Source: Tremella fuciformis (lineage: Eukaryota > Basidiomycota > Tremellomycetes > Tremellales > Tremellaceae). Taken from it: a DNA stretch of 64,000 bases. Both the position numbers and the translations under genes were made by a program. Numbering within the stretch: position 1 is the stretch's first letter; each line of letters begins with the position of its first letter. The notes beneath the pieces were generated by a model, which was not told where the DNA came from, did not search any database, and saw only the letters and a list, made by a program, of their open reading frames with translations. The stretch spans positions 682,001 to 746,000 of the forward strand of contig CP136493.1 in NCBI GenBank assembly GCA_032768795.1. Reading direction: 5' to 3'. Positions 45,196 to 54,190 of the stretch are shown here, piece by piece.

Positions 45196-45597
45196 TCACA
45201 GCAGACGCAAGGGACCGCCAACGGAAGATTCCCGGGTGCCAGCAGTGGTCCCTGTCTGCTCGGCGGCAGACTGTCCGCCTTCCTGCTCAGCCGTGGCTTC
45301 AATAGCCCGAGTCTTAGAACCCGTGGGCACCGTTGGCCCCCTCACTTCAGGGGCAAGACTGAGGAAAGTATGCGGTTTCCCGTAATTGTATTCAGGTTCA
45401 ATGGGTTCCGAGGCAACTACTGTGCCCTGGCTTGTCGGGTAGTAGAGTCCACTGGGTGGCATGTACCCAAAGGTCGACGCTGAGTCGCGCCGGACAGTCT
45501 GGTCGGTAGGCTGTGTGAGAGTTAGGAACGAGGCCGCAAAGGTGTCATGCTCGCCTTGAGCGGTCTCCGTTACACTTGGGCTACCAGAGAAACTCAT
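45196..45597 (-). CDS. Orphan small protein (133 residues)
   Basis: Not recognised. ATG at 45597 is the first in frame, and a TATATAT element lies about 100 bp upstream on the same strand (45698-45706). The protein starts MSFSGSPSVTETAQGE and is hydrophilic. A central Tyr/Pro-containing segment (FGYMPPSGLYYPTSQG) is followed by a Ser/Gly/Glu-rich tail ending GGPLRLL. There is no signal peptide. I find no similarity to families A or B. Support comes from the promoter-like element, the island context and plausible composition only. Confidence 0.5.
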   Translation of the reverse strand: MSFSGSPSVTETAQGEHDTFAASFLTLTQPTDQTVRRDSASTFGYMPPSGLYYPTSQGTVVASEPIEPEYNYGKPHTFLSLAPEVRGPTVPTGSKTRAIEATAEQEGGQSAAEQTGTTAGTRESSVGGPLRLL

Positions 45598-46357
45598 GTT
45601 GCTGTCTGATTGACTGGAAGTCGAGTGCAGATGAAGTATTGGGAGCAGAACGGGGGAAAGAGCTGATGGGAGAGCGCCAAGACTGACAGGGTCAGGGATA
45701 TATATTCGCACGGGCAGCTGCCGCAAGAAGTGATGCCGTGATCGCTGGCGGCGAGGAGGAACTCCGCTCGAATTCTCCTTACATCCGGATTCGAAAAAGA
45801 GGACTCCTGGTCGAAAGGGGAAGCTGCATCGCCGAAGGCGAGAGCGGCAGAATGGGCGATCAGATGAGTCCTTCTTTTCAGTGAAGACGGCCTCATGTGA
45901 AAATGCTGTTGTCACAGCGGGGCGAAGCGACACATCGGACTTATACGTGCGTGCAGGGCTTGCTGTTTCACGGGATGGCCAGGCCAACCCGCCTTCTCAT
46001 TGCCGCCTTTACCTCGCGTTCATCCTTATGCGTTTCATGAGTGAATCGTGATACGTTCTCGACAGGACTGAGGCCACAATACATGCAGCGCTGAGAAAAA
46101 TGGCAAGAGGCGAGGCAGCCTCATCGCCATTGACAACACGGGTCCAAAATTTCGACTTCTCGGCGATTATGTAGTAACTGGCGTCAGAGAAATGCATGCG
46201 CACGGAACAAGGCTATTCACATAAAATCGTCGGCATTGAACTATGACGTGAAGAGTCAGGCGCTTCATAGGTCATAGTATGCAAAATAGTATACCGATGA
46301 GTAGTAGAGACGCTCGATCGTCCGACCACAGTCGAACAAAGCGTGTTACTTGACGGA
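45598..46357. other. Gene-free stretch
   Basis: 760 bp containing the TATA element of the gene at 45597-45196. Nothing else is supported. Confidence 0.5.
45698..45706 (-). promoter_or_regulatory. TATA element
   Basis: TATATAT core about 100 bp before the ATG at 45597. Confidence 0.5.
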
Positions 46358-47434
46358 TCACTCGTCTGATATTGTCATCTGCCCTTGCAGTGTAACGGGA
46401 TGCCTTTCACCCATACCCTGCTTAGAGCGGCTCGGTGAGACAGAAGATTCATTGGACTCAGCGTGATCGTCGCTCGGTTCCGGCTGCGGCGTTCGGGTGG
46501 ATCCGAACCCCTTATCGGTCGGAACCTCGGTTGTCCTTGATTTGGGAGGCTTTGGGGGTGTCCAGCATAAACTTTTGTCCAGCTGGCAGTGTGCTTCAAA
46601 GATTTCCTTGGCCACTTGTTGTCTGTCGTAGTCGGGGCCTAAGGTCAAGGTCTCCAGGGCTTGCTGGACTTTGGCCGAGCAGGCCAGGCCGCCCTCAAAC
46701 GTTGTCCAGAAATCGGGGCAGTTTTCGGATGCCTCGGCGCTCGCTTTGTAGCGCTCGAACGAGTCGTGCGTGTATGCCCTCAGGATCGTTTTGGCTTCGT
46801 CCGGATGGAGCGCCGTGTACTGGAATCTGTGAGGCTCAGGAGGGGGTTCAAATAGCTCCAATACCGTGAGAGGCTCTTGCGCACGTCCTCCTGCTTCCTG
46901 CTCCTTTCCCTTCTTGGTACGGCGCTCAGATCGGCTTGCGCTTGTCTTCGACCCACGCTTCCTGGTCTTATTTTTCGAACGTCGTGACTTAAAGGTTGAT
47001 CCTATGGCGTCCACTATTTCTGCCCTCAGGCTACTGGCACTGCGACCCCTTCTGGGGAGTCGTTCCGGAGAGTTGGTAAGGCTCTCTTGGTCGATGTTAC
47101 TCTTCCCCAGCGCTTGGGAATACTCATTTGCGTCATACTCGTCCACGATTGGGCCCAGCTCCTCTCGCTCGGTATCCTCAATGTCAAGCTCCTGGTCATA
47201 TATGCAGTCCTCCTCGCTCAGCAGTCCCACACCGCGTATTTCCTCGAGGAACCGGTCGATGCCGCACAGGGGGCCAGGCCTCGGGGGGACAAAGCCTGGG
47301 GCGGGTATACTGGCAGAACTCCCACTAGCGGCTTGATCCTGCTCGAGTCGCTCGTACCGATCGACGCAGGGGACACTAGGGCGCACGGGTAACGCTCTCG
47401 ACATCCTGCTACTGCTAGGCGACCGAGAAGTCAT
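46358..47434 (-). CDS. Orphan protein, possible distant family B member (358 residues)
   Basis: Not recognised; single exon. I prefer ATG 47434 (MTSRSPSSSRMSRAL) because a TATATA element lies about 148 bp upstream; the frame extends to another ATG at 47683. The N-terminal half is Ser/Pro-rich and acidic (EEDCIYDQELDIEDTERE), followed by a strongly basic stretch (STFKSRRSKNKTRKRGS, then a KKGKEQE run) that could be a nuclear localisation signal. A folded region contains AKTILRAYTHDSFERYKAS. Then comes a block ending DRQQVAKEIFEAH, which resembles the DKSKIVRDLYEEAE block of the family B gene at 47872. The tail is Ser/Thr-rich. Confidence 0.6.
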   Translation of the reverse strand: MTSRSPSSSRMSRALPVRPSVPCVDRYERLEQDQAASGSSASIPAPGFVPPRPGPLCGIDRFLEEIRGVGLLSEEDCIYDQELDIEDTEREELGPIVDEYDANEYSQALGKSNIDQESLTNSPERLPRRGRSASSLRAEIVDAIGSTFKSRRSKNKTRKRGSKTSASRSERRTKKGKEQEAGGRAQEPLTVLELFEPPPEPHRFQYTALHPDEAKTILRAYTHDSFERYKASAEASENCPDFWTTFEGGLACSAKVQQALETLTLGPDYDRQQVAKEIFEAHCQLDKSLCWTPPKPPKSRTTEVPTDKGFGSTRTPQPEPSDDHAESNESSVSPSRSKQGMGERHPVTLQGQMTISDE

Positions 47435-47871
47435 CGCGAAATTGTGTCTGCAAGGGGGGATTTGATCAACTGGTCTGGATCGTGTTGGAGCACTTTCATC
47501 CCTTCTTTCGGCTGTAAGGTGGCTCGAGCGGATTTGGAATAGTGATCGTTGCGAGGGAGCTTGTATATGAAAGGATCTCAAGTATATACGAAAAGCCATG
47601 GCAGATTTAACAGACGGATGCTGCCGTTCGCAAGTTGAGTGTGGCAGTCCTGAACGAGTCGTGAAACTTCTCACCGGGACCATCGATACGAGACAACTAT
47701 AATGGCAATTAGCCTACACGGACGTCCCACACTCGCCAGGAAGTAGATGCAAGATGCATATGTACATGTGGAAACACAAGCTAAAGTCGTAATCTGAGTC
47801 ACACAACTCTGGAGACGGACTCATGAATAGTATTCTGTGTGAATGAGCCCCGAGGTGAGCGCGGGGAAGTG
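47435..47871. other. Gene-free stretch
   Basis: 437 bp carrying the promoter of the gene ending at 46358 and the 3' side of the gene at 47872. No other feature is seen. Confidence 0.5.
47582..47589 (-). promoter_or_regulatory. TATA element
   Basis: GTATATAC, about 148 bp before the ATG at 47434. Confidence 0.4.
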
Positions 47872-48693
47872 CTAGAGCTGATCCTCGCTCTTTGTCGTCG
47901 GACCATCCTGAGTGGCTTGGGAAACATTTGGCTCCTGAGGCAAAGCTGGGGTCATCACAACAGGAGAAGTCTCATCGAACAGCTCCACGTGTCCATGGAA
48001 AAATCCGCCTTCAGTGGACTTGTCAGTGGAGTCGGGCTGCTGAGAGCTCGCCTGGTTGTTCGCCCCAGGGAGATCAGTCTTCCCGGGCAAGCTCCTGTTC
48101 GTCACGGGCCCAGACACCGAAGCAGAAACCGTAGAGCCGGCCATCTTCTTGGCACGACGGACCTCTGCTTCTTCGTAAAGGTCTCGAACGATTTTGGATT
48201 TGTCCTCCGAAAGACGAGGGTACTCTTTGAGATATCGCGCGAAATCTCCTTTCATCTCTTCTGAGAGTTCAAGGTATACGGCGTCCCAATCAACTGACTT
48301 CCGGCCACCGGCAGACTCTACCTGATCATAAACGGTGTCAAGGAGCCGAGAATAGCCTCCGTGGGACTTGGCAGAGTGAACCGTCTCCTGGCCCGTGACG
48401 GTGCTCTTGCTTGCATTCGCGGTTAAGAGGTCGGCATCGGGAGCAATGCCCGCTTGTGCCGCAAGGTTGGGGAGCTGACCTACCAAACGCTGACGGCCTT
48501 CATAGGTAAGATGCTTGGTGGGGTCGATTTGGAAAGAGGTTGCTGTCCCTTCGTGGGTCACGGTCAACGTAGCATTGATCGGCCTGCCCTTTGAGGGGCC
48601 GCCTGTGAGCGTGGACAGCTGACGAATGTCGATAATCTTCATGTCTTGCACATCTTCTACTGTCAAAGCCGTAAGGTCGGGAATTATGCTCAT
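47872..48693 (-). CDS. Orphan family B member 1 (273 residues, single exon)
   Basis: Not recognised. ATG at 48693, with TATAAAGG about 113 bp upstream (48806-48813). Two blocks are shared with the gene at 52208-51420. The first is HEGTATSFQIDPTKHLTYEGRQRL (residues about 47-70), matching HPTKGTVTSPINPMKDLTLSARQRL there. The second is VDWDAVYLELSEEMKGDF followed by DKSKIVRDLYEEAEVRR (about residues 136-180). The second block is amphipathic helices with a fixed Asp-Trp start and a Leu-Tyr near the end. The C-terminal 90 residues are Ser/Thr/Gly-rich and disordered. No signal peptide or membrane span. Function unknown. Confidence 0.7.
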   Translation of the reverse strand: MSIIPDLTALTVEDVQDMKIIDIRQLSTLTGGPSKGRPINATLTVTHEGTATSFQIDPTKHLTYEGRQRLVGQLPNLAAQAGIAPDADLLTANASKSTVTGQETVHSAKSHGGYSRLLDTVYDQVESAGGRKSVDWDAVYLELSEEMKGDFARYLKEYPRLSEDKSKIVRDLYEEAEVRRAKKMAGSTVSASVSGPVTNRSLPGKTDLPGANNQASSQQPDSTDKSTEGGFFHGHVELFDETSPVVMTPALPQEPNVSQATQDGPTTKSEDQL

Positions 48694-48805
48694 GCCGGAA
48701 ACACAGTGATTCTTGTCTTAAATGACTGTCTGCAGGGTTAGATGTTGTTTGCGATGAGTGAGTGGGAATTAGTGGAATGGGCAGGTGAAACGGGAGGGTG
48801 AGGGG

Positions 48806-48813
48806 CCTTTATA
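48806..48813 (-). promoter_or_regulatory. TATA box TATAAAGG
   Basis: TATAAAGG on the minus strand, about 113 bp before the ATG at 48693. Confidence 0.6.
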
Positions 48814-48871
48814 CCCTGCACCTTCCAGGATGGAATTCCCGAGCTGCTAAGCGTTCACATCTCCTCCCTAC

Positions 48872-49321
48872 ATGCTCTATGACCGACTGTGGAGCCAACT
48901 CGAAATGGATAGAGCGCTCCTTAACGCGTTTCCGAAGGCAATTATTTGCAATCGTCGAACGTTGCACAGTGACTGCAGACGAGGTGTCAGATACGTCATG
49001 TGGCCCGCCATAAGGACAAACGATCTGGGAGATTCCCGGACTCTTGCCGTCTTGACGTCAACCTGGCCGTTGCTCGATTACGCCGTGGTGTACGTGTTCG
49101 GCCCGAGACCACTTCATCCTTACTTTTTGGGCCAGCATCCCCGTGATGCGACTTCCAAGGCTGTTCTAAGCGCAGGCATGATGAACGCAGTGCTGAGGAG
49201 CCAGCTACCATCCGAGCTTACACCTGATGTGATGGTGACTGGAGCAATGGACAAACGGGCAGCATCTGATGCGAAATGGCGGTCTCGACAGTCGAGGAGG
49301 AATGCAGATCCGTGCGCTTAG
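48872..49321 (+). CDS. Doubtful orphan reading frame (149 residues)
   Basis: ATG at 48872 opens a frame with balanced composition (MLYDRLWSQLEMDRALLNAF, then LLDYAVVYVFGPRPLHPYFL). Two further frames overlap its end (to 49461 and 49580), so splicing or decay is possible. There is no similarity to the neighbours. Listed because no other gene explains 48.7-50.2 kb. Confidence 0.25.
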   Translation: MLYDRLWSQLEMDRALLNAFPKAIICNRRTLHSDCRRGVRYVMWPAIRTNDLGDSRTLAVLTSTWPLLDYAVVYVFGPRPLHPYFLGQHPRDATSKAVLSAGMMNAVLRSQLPSELTPDVMVTGAMDKRAASDAKWRSRQSRRNADPCA

Positions 49322-49580
49322 GGACTGCACCCAGCGTCCTCAAAAAGGTGCAAGACGTCATGGAGTCATTCAACTCATGCCATACAGAGACATTCTGTCA
49401 TGCACTGGCGTCATTGCAACTCTCAACGTCGCGCATCATACCAGCTCTCTTGCGTTCATGACGCTTGGCGCTGCCGCAATATCGACAACCTTCCTTGACT
49501 GCACTTGTCAGTCTCACCATTTTTTGCGGGCGCTTAAGGGCGCCGCTGGTTTTCTGACAAGTTTCCGCTCCAGTTCATGA

Positions 49581-50290
49581 TCACTCATAATAGTCGGGAG
49601 AGATGAGCAGCTTGTATCAGCTGATAGCAGCAGCAGCAGCATTGACCACCGCCACTTGCGCATCAGCTCGACAAAGGGGTAGCTCTCGGTCTGCACCCAA
49701 TGCTCCCCTGTGAATGCTGGCAGAGCTGTAGTGACGAGTCTTAGTAAGAAGGAGCGGAGCAATCGTCATTCTCATGCGGTGAATGCGGAGACACCAAGGG
49801 GTAAGGCCTGCCCGGGCAACTCGGCTGGAGCCTCTCAAGCGAACAGGCAAGCCAGATTATTCGGTCATCACAAGCGAAGCGGGAGGTTCGCATATGACGA
49901 AAAGTGCTGAAGCAACAAGAGGCATAGCCCAGCCAGACGAAGCCTGCAGCCTTCCCTCTCCTTTCTGTCTTCCCAGTACGCAGTCTATACGCGGCGACTG
50001 GGGTCGTCCAAGGCTGCGCTGAGAAGGCAGACGACCCCACGCGCACCCTTTTACAATACGTGAGAAGGGAACCCCCGCCAGGGTCTGGCCCGTAATCCTT
50101 TGACCTCCGTCTCTTCAAGTTGAAACCCGCATGACCCACTGAGAAGCATATATAAAGGCTCGTGCCCTCCTATTGATGCGCCTCACCCAGTCATCTCCAA
50201 GAAGCACGATCCAGCTGCCACGCGAGGACGCTTGGTCGATAATTGTTGCCTTTCTTTTCCGAAGAGTCGTCAAGAGTATTCTGAAAGGCG
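49581..50290. other. Gene-free stretch with a TATA box near its right end
   Basis: No supported gene. A short AGC repeat lies at 49626-49636. The TATA box of the next gene is at 50149-50156. Confidence 0.45.
50149..50156 (+). promoter_or_regulatory. TATA box TATATAAA
   Basis: TATATAAAGG about 135-142 bp before the ATG at 50291, the clearest TATA box of the island. Confidence 0.65.
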
Positions 50291-50725
50291 ATGTCGGATC
50301 TCCCCCAATCTGAAGATACTGAGCCTGCAGAACCGGCTGTTACTGATCTTACTAGAAAAGAGGCAATGATCAGGATCGTCGCAAACTTGAGATCACAGAG
50401 GAAACAAATCACAACCGCCATATCCCAGATATTTTCGGACCAAGCCATAGCGGATCTCTACGACGCAACCACACAGCAAGATCACTATGCAACAGCGTCT
50501 TATCACATTTGGGCTGCTCGAACGCCATGGAAGTCTAACTGGTCTTTGGAGCTCAGGAACGTCCTGTTCGACCCCGATAGCGCAATCAATCACTTTGCTT
50601 TGGAATTCTCGGTCAATCCGGATCAAGGCTACATATATGAATGGATCTGGACGTCCACAGGTCAAGCGCGCAACGCCCTGTGGTCTCCCCATCTTTTAAC
50701 TGAAGATGGTGGGGGGTTAGAGTGA
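50291..50725 (+). CDS. Orphan small protein (144 residues, single exon)
   Basis: Not recognised. It starts MSDLPQSEDTEPAEPAV, with an acidic N-terminal tail, then a helical stretch (KEAMIRIVANLRSQRKQI, AISQIFSDQAIADLYD). The Trp-rich C-terminal half (HIWAARTPWKSNWSLEL, YIYEWIWTSTGQARNAL) suggests a compact beta-rich fold. It has no signal peptide. A strong TATA box upstream supports expression. Similarity to family A (a C-terminal strand-turn region containing TGxxxxA) is too weak to claim. Confidence 0.6.
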   Translation: MSDLPQSEDTEPAEPAVTDLTRKEAMIRIVANLRSQRKQITTAISQIFSDQAIADLYDATTQQDHYATASYHIWAARTPWKSNWSLELRNVLFDPDSAINHFALEFSVNPDQGYIYEWIWTSTGQARNALWSPHLLTEDGGGLE

Positions 50726-51419
50726 GAAGCTGGGGGCTTTCAAGATACTGTAAACATGTCTGACGACTCACCAGCCTTGTAGTCATTCCACATACACAGC
50801 ATGCATCGTTGTCCGCCATGTGTCCTAGAGTCATACATGTTGAGTGAGTAGACTCGTATCATTCCGCCAGCTTGATGAGCATCTTGACTCTCGTCGTCGC
50901 ATTAAGTCGAATTGGTATGAGAGGCAACTCGGGACACTTGGCATGCGCACGGTCCAATATCAAGGCAAGAGTGGCGAGGATGCCAAATCAGTCGGCACCT
51001 GAACGTATCTAGATCCCAAATAGCCCTGGGATTGACAGTGGTATCCTTATAGCCCAAGTGTAGCCAATACCAGAACTCAGGTATGCGTGAAAGCCCATAC
51101 TTTGTGTGTCAAGCCACCCAACAGACTTATCCGGAGCTCAAAGTTCTGCAGAAATGACGGGCCTTGGCCCCTCCGAGGTGCATGTTCAGCCACGTGAGAG
51201 GTACAGTACATATGCATGCGGTATATACATTATCAAGTGTGCCAGTGAGGTTGATCTACACTAAGCAGCACTGAATAGAAGGGACTAGAAGGGGAGAAAC
51301 TCTCACAGTTGGAACAACGGGACACAGACTTAGGCCAGCTCGAAATAGGACAGATGCTTGCTGGGACACAATATCCGGAGAAGCCGGTCACTCCTGGTCC
51401 TTGATGAGCGGGTTTGGAA
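50726..51419. other. Gene-free stretch
   Basis: 694 bp with no convincing gene, RNA or repeat. Confidence 0.5.
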
Positions 51420-52208
51420 TCAGGTAGCCGACACAAATGAGTCAGGCGAGCTTGGGGGGTATCTTGAAATGACGAGCGCCCGGCTGTCCGGGCCCGCCGC
51501 GTCAGTGATCCCCATCCCGGAGGGCCCGAGCCTGCGTTCAGCTGGGATCCGCCTCATAGTGTAGATATCATAAAGCATCTTGGCAGCGAGGGCCGAGCTG
51601 TGCTCATCCTCCGGGCGATATCCGAAGCACAGAGCAATCTCCGCAAATGACTTGTGGTGCTCGGTGCTCAGGAAGTGAGCCATTAGGCCCCAATCGACCC
51701 TGTCCCTGCCAATCCTTTCGACATAGCCAAGAACGCTGGGACGGAGTTCGTTGTCTCGCTCGTCGATCTCTTTCTCGTCGAGTCTTCCAGTTGCATTGGT
51801 ACGAGGCCACCGATTGGTTCTGCCCTCTGACTGGTATGACGTGTAAGGTCCTTCAGCGTTTGTGGGTCTGCCTTCGCCGGCCGGGTAGACCGGGATGTCG
51901 GCGGTGTTACGAATGACCTCGATGTCGGAATCCGCCTCGGTACCGATTTCCGTGGGGGTGTTCGGACGGGGAGGAAGGATCAAGGCCTGTTCGCTGGGCT
52001 GGAGGTCTTCCCGGTAGATCGGGTGGTCCTCGGAGAGGCGTTGACGAGCGGACAAAGTGAGGTCTTTCATGGGGTTGATCGGACTCGTAACAGTGCCCTT
52101 GGTGGGGTGCACCATGGCCAGGTAGGCGTGGACTTCCGCATGCGTGCTGACTGTGTTTGACATCTTTCCGGAGAGATCTGGGGAGTCCTGATCAGGTGAG
52201 AGAGACAT
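51420..52208 (-). CDS. Orphan family B member 2 (262 residues, single exon)
   Basis: Not recognised. The frame is open above 52208, but 52208 is its first ATG (MSLSPDQDSPDLSGKMS). Block 1, KGTVTSPINPMKDLTLSARQRL, and block 2, RVDWGLMAHFLSTEHHKSF followed by MLYDIYTMRR, align with the family B gene at 48693-47872. Between them is an acidic, Thr/Pro-rich linker. Only 73 bp separate its start from the stop of the neighbouring family B gene on the same strand, so its promoter must overlap that gene or the two are co-transcribed. I see no intron that would fuse them in frame. Confidence 0.7.
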   Translation of the reverse strand: MSLSPDQDSPDLSGKMSNTVSTHAEVHAYLAMVHPTKGTVTSPINPMKDLTLSARQRLSEDHPIYREDLQPSEQALILPPRPNTPTEIGTEADSDIEVIRNTADIPVYPAGEGRPTNAEGPYTSYQSEGRTNRWPRTNATGRLDEKEIDERDNELRPSVLGYVERIGRDRVDWGLMAHFLSTEHHKSFAEIALCFGYRPEDEHSSALAAKMLYDIYTMRRIPAERRLGPSGMGITDAAGPDSRALVISRYPPSSPDSFVSAT

Positions 52209-52281
52209 CTGTCTGTTGTGCGAAGTGTCAGTGGCTGTCTGGGACAAGATGAGAAGCAGTGTCGATGATTCTCCCAGAGGC

Positions 52282-52830
52282 TCAGTGTTGCCTCAGTCCA
52301 GTATCCCCCGCATAAAGGAGCTCAAATGCCGTACCGACACGATCCTTCCCGTCGTCAGCGCCTCCCTGATCCTTGGTCGCTTCACCTGGGGCGTCCTCAT
52401 TAGCGCTTGAGACGTACATGTCATACAGATCTTCCACAGCACGCCGCTCACCGTCGGGCAAATCTCCGTAGCCGATAGCAGACAAAAAGTTCTTGAACGT
52501 ACTGGACTGCTCGGCGCTCAGGCTCTCGGTGAATCTAGACCAGTCGTCCCTGCACAGGTCTGCCTTGGGTTCACCACGCAAAGAGTTTGCCCATGCGCGG
52601 ATGGGCGGGCCAAGGTGGCTCTCAGCGACAAGAGCTGGATTCATAGGCGTGTGCGTGGCAGGCATTGCTGTCTCTCGCGGGCTGTGAGTGAGCGAGATAG
52701 GACCGTCCGCTGCTGTCCGCATTGTCGCGCTGGCGCTCTCGTCGGACTGGGTCGGGCCAGGGTGGTCCGTCGGGCCAGCGGGACCTAAGGCGGAAGGGTG
52801 CTCAGATGCAGGGTAGTGAGACAACGACAT
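52282..52830 (-). CDS. Orphan family B member 3 (182 residues, single exon)
   Basis: Not recognised. ATG at 52830 is the first in frame; a TATTAAGG element (52994-53001) lies about 165 bp upstream. The N-terminal half is Pro/Ser/Thr-rich. Block 2 of the family is present: DDWSRFTESLSAEQSSTF, then LSAIGYGDLPDGERRAVED and LYDMYVSS, keeping the Asp-Trp start, the Leu-Ser-x-Glu turn and the Leu-Tyr-Asp end. Block 1 is not visible, so this is either a shortened or a more diverged member. Confidence 0.65.
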   Translation of the reverse strand: MSLSHYPASEHPSALGPAGPTDHPGPTQSDESASATMRTAADGPISLTHSPRETAMPATHTPMNPALVAESHLGPPIRAWANSLRGEPKADLCRDDWSRFTESLSAEQSSTFKNFLSAIGYGDLPDGERRAVEDLYDMYVSSANEDAPGEATKDQGGADDGKDRVGTAFELLYAGDTGLRQH

Positions 52831-53477
52831 GGTGCGAGGTGTGACGGGTGCTCCGTGAAGCAGCGCAGGCAAGACGCAGGATACTGGCAGATACAGTGGG
52901 CGGTCTGTGCTATTGGTGGCGCAGAGGTCTGCCAGAGTGAAGAAATGGGGTGGGAGGGCGAAGAGGCGATTCTAGCCCTCTCCCATAGTCCTCCCTTAAT
53001 ACCTGACCGACTGACGGCAAGTCCCCCTTTCATTCTTGACCGACAGAGACGCTGCGAGACACGAAGCAGAATCTCGAACAGTCTTCTTCGAAAGGAACGA
53101 TTAGCAGCTTCTCGAGCGCTATCGTCTTCGCTGGCAAGTCAAGCGATGGAATACCGGCCTCTCAGCCAGTCCGCCCAAAAGGGCTACAGCGGCCGTGAGT
53201 GCGGATCAGCTAGGCTTGAGGTCAGAAAACCTCATCCCCGTCCTGGCCTTTCTGCGCAGAGCATGCGACACGCAGTGCCCGACATGTCATGTCCCACACC
53301 GCTCCAACTCAAAATTAGTGGGCCTCGCCCGTCAATCCCATCCCCGGTGCCCAGTGATTTGTTACATCATAGTCGTAATCAAATCTGTTACTCCTATGCG
53401 GCGAATGCTATGGAGAAGAGAAGAGGTGACGTGCATGTCGAGGTCGGGGCCGTCGGGTCGGCAGGTGGGTGAGAGGT
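52831..53477. other. Intergenic region at the right edge of the island
   Basis: 647 bp with the TATTAAGG element of the family B gene at 52994-53001. No supported gene. Confidence 0.5.
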
Positions 53478-54190
53478 TTAGATGGTGGAGGGGTAGAGCA
53501 TCTGCCGATCAGCCACAGAAGCAGAGGGAAAGGCAAAAAGGGGGACGCACGATGCGGCACGAAGCGCCAAAGGTCTTCGCCGGGAGGTTGGTGCGGAACT
53601 TGCTCTTCACCACGCCAGAGTTGCCGTGCGGGCGGGTGACGCGGCCCCAGATGACGCGGACGCGCGAGCCGTTGATCTCCCGCTTGGCCTTGTAGACATA
53701 GGCGATGCGCTGTGAGTAAGCATCGGTGTGGTTGAACGCATCCGGACCATCCGCCCAGGCCTCTCCCAATCTCGCAAGCTCCTTCTCCCGTCCCCGAGGG
53801 CTCCTCGCACCGTCCACTGACGCCTGGAGGCCTTGCCAACAGAGATTCTCCCTGCCCCTGCCGAGTATCCATTCCCGAGCAACGAGGCGCCTTCCGATAT
53901 TCCCGTTCCTCATCCATCCATATTCACTTCCTGGCTCCTCCGACCGTCCAAACAGAGTTCCGCTCACCTTTCCCAAGTAGGCTTGTGCGTTCTCCTTCGA
54001 GTCGACACCCTCTATTTGGATCAAGCTCTGGTTGGGGCGAGAGTTGCGCTTTCCCCGCTTGTGTCCGAGGATCCGGCCTTTTGTGTAGAGACGAGCCTGG
54101 AATCAGTCATACTCCATGGCTATCTCCCCGCTCTCTCCGTTGCTCCAGTGCTGGCCTGCTGGCCTGGATCGCTCGACTCACAGCTGCCAT
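53478..54190 (-). CDS. RPL33: Ribosomal protein eL33 (Rpl33/L35a)
   Basis: Large-subunit ribosomal protein. Four exons: 54190-54182 (9 nt, Met-Ala-Ala), 54096-53968, 53709-53551 and 53501-53478. Together they give 106 residues, the usual size. The protein reads MAAARLYTKGRILGHKRGKR, then LIQIEGVDSKENAQAYLGK, AYVYKAKREINGSRVRVIWG, RVTRPHGNSGVVKSKFR and ends CRIMLYPSTI with TAA at 53480-53478; all are hallmark eL33 blocks. Introns of 85, 257 and 49 bp are larger than elsewhere in the window, as is common for ribosomal-protein genes. The short stretch after the 9-nt exon shows the start codon is separated from the body by an 85-bp intron. Confidence 0.98.
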
